Shown one piece after another: positions 15,198 to 15,395 of a stretch of DNA of 15,395 nucleotides. The position numbers and the translations under genes were made by a program. The notes under the pieces were generated by a model. It was not told the origin of the DNA. It did no database searches and saw only the letters and a list, made by a program, of their open reading frames with translations. Positions within the stretch are counted from its first letter, which is position 1, and each line of letters begins with the position of its first letter. The DNA comes from Puniceicoccales bacterium. GTDB taxonomy: Bacteria; Verrucomicrobiota; Verrucomicrobiia; Opitutales; JAIRLG01. The DNA is taken from the NCBI GenBank assembly GCA_031255915.1, contig JAIRRP010000076.1, positions 1 to 15,395 on the forward strand, in the 5' to 3' direction.

Positions 15198-15300
15198 CCG
15201 CGCGATGGCCCCTTTGCTACGCAAAGCTAGCACCCTCGCTCCGCGAGAGCGCTAGGGGTCGGCGGCCGGCGCAGCCGGCCGTCGACGGGCCATCGCGCGG
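15198..15300 (+). repeat. Cloverleaf palindromic element 3, inside the phage module
   Basis: A perfect 14-bp closing stem, CCGCGCGATGGCCC (15198-15211) with 15287-15300, encloses three hairpins without unpaired spacers except GG: CTTTGC-TAC-GCAAAG (15212-15226); a two-part hairpin CTAGC/GCTAG with CTCGC-TCC-GCGAG at its tip (15227-15255); and a 13-bp hairpin (15258-15270 with 15274-15286, one G-T pair) with loop GCA. The plan (14-bp closing stem, two smaller hairpins, then the largest) matches copy 2 at 7030-7137, although the sequences differ. It lies between the capsid stop and the next gene. A 33-codon frame (15154-15255) runs into it and is judged non-coding. Confidence 0.85.
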
Positions 15301-15325
15301 AAAACCAACAGAGTATCACTGACCT

Positions 15326-15395
15326 ATGACCTCCTGGATTACCATCTCAACCGAAACTGTCTACGATTACCTCGCGGCTCCGCAGGTAGAAGTTC
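15326..15395 (+). CDS. Start of the next phage gene, cut by the window end
   Basis: From ATG 15326 the frame stays open to the end of the window and reads MTSWITISTETVYDYLAAPQ. A short hydrophobic-aromatic start of the form M(T)SWI.I...V...L resembles the N-termini of small head-tail or neck proteins that follow the capsid gene in many prophages. Only 23 codons are visible, so the family cannot be fixed. It lies 26 nt past the cloverleaf element. Confidence 0.5.
   Translation, partial: MTSWITISTETVYDYLAAPQVEV

Noticed and set aside
15154..15255. 33-codon ORF overlapping the capsid stop and running into the cloverleaf
   Set aside because: Over half of it is encoded by the palindromic element and it ends inside it; kept only as a sign of possible insertion.
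1..15395. CRISPR array, rRNA, tRNA or IS element with transposase
   Set aside because: No regularly spaced repeat series, no rRNA or tRNA consensus segments and no transposase-like protein were seen on either strand.

Overview
The window looks like a chromosomal segment of a Gram-negative bacterium of the PVC group, most plausibly Verrucomicrobiota (an inference, not proven). The pointers are an RNase HIII, a class I FbaB-type aldolase, a Rho factor with a very long low-complexity N-terminal extension, and a membrane-anchored PpiD/SurA-like chaperone. By eye the base composition is close to 50% GC, apart from one clearly AT-richer gene (8269-9342, minus).

Left part (1-8266), host genes: the 3' part of a GT8 glycosyltransferase with a C-terminal membrane segment (1-1086, +); rho (1368-3464, -); a periplasmic-facing PpiD/SurA-like protein (3916-5520, +); rnhC (5782-6768, +); and fbaB (7217-8266, +). 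The two large gaps, between rho and the chaperone gene and between rnhC and fbaB, each carry one copy of a roughly 100-bp repeat. It folds on paper into a four-way cloverleaf: a closing stem plus three hairpins. The two copies are in opposite orientation and differ by paired, compensatory changes in their stems.

Right part (8269-15395), prophage: an AT-richer orphan gene on the minus strand ends 2 nt from the end of fbaB. After a divergent regulatory gap comes a one-directional Mu-like head module: a small membrane protein, a small helical protein in the small-terminase position, large terminase, a DUF935 portal interrupted by one in-frame TAG, a gpI-type protease/scaffold, a decoration protein, the major capsid protein and the start of a further gene. 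No transposase, repressor or other early phage gene is visible before the head genes, so this is a partial view, a rearranged phage or a remnant. Several phage genes share a pyrimidine-rich start context (TAACCTC ... CTC-ATG) and lack a Shine-Dalgarno sequence.

The most unusual content is the cloverleaf family. A third element, unrelated in primary sequence but of the same four-way design, sits inside the prophage directly after the capsid gene. Next in interest are the single TAG in the portal gene, the only TAG stop in a window where all other genes end in TAA or TGA, and an AGGAGG sequence beside an in-frame ATG that would start a nested scaffold inside the protease gene.
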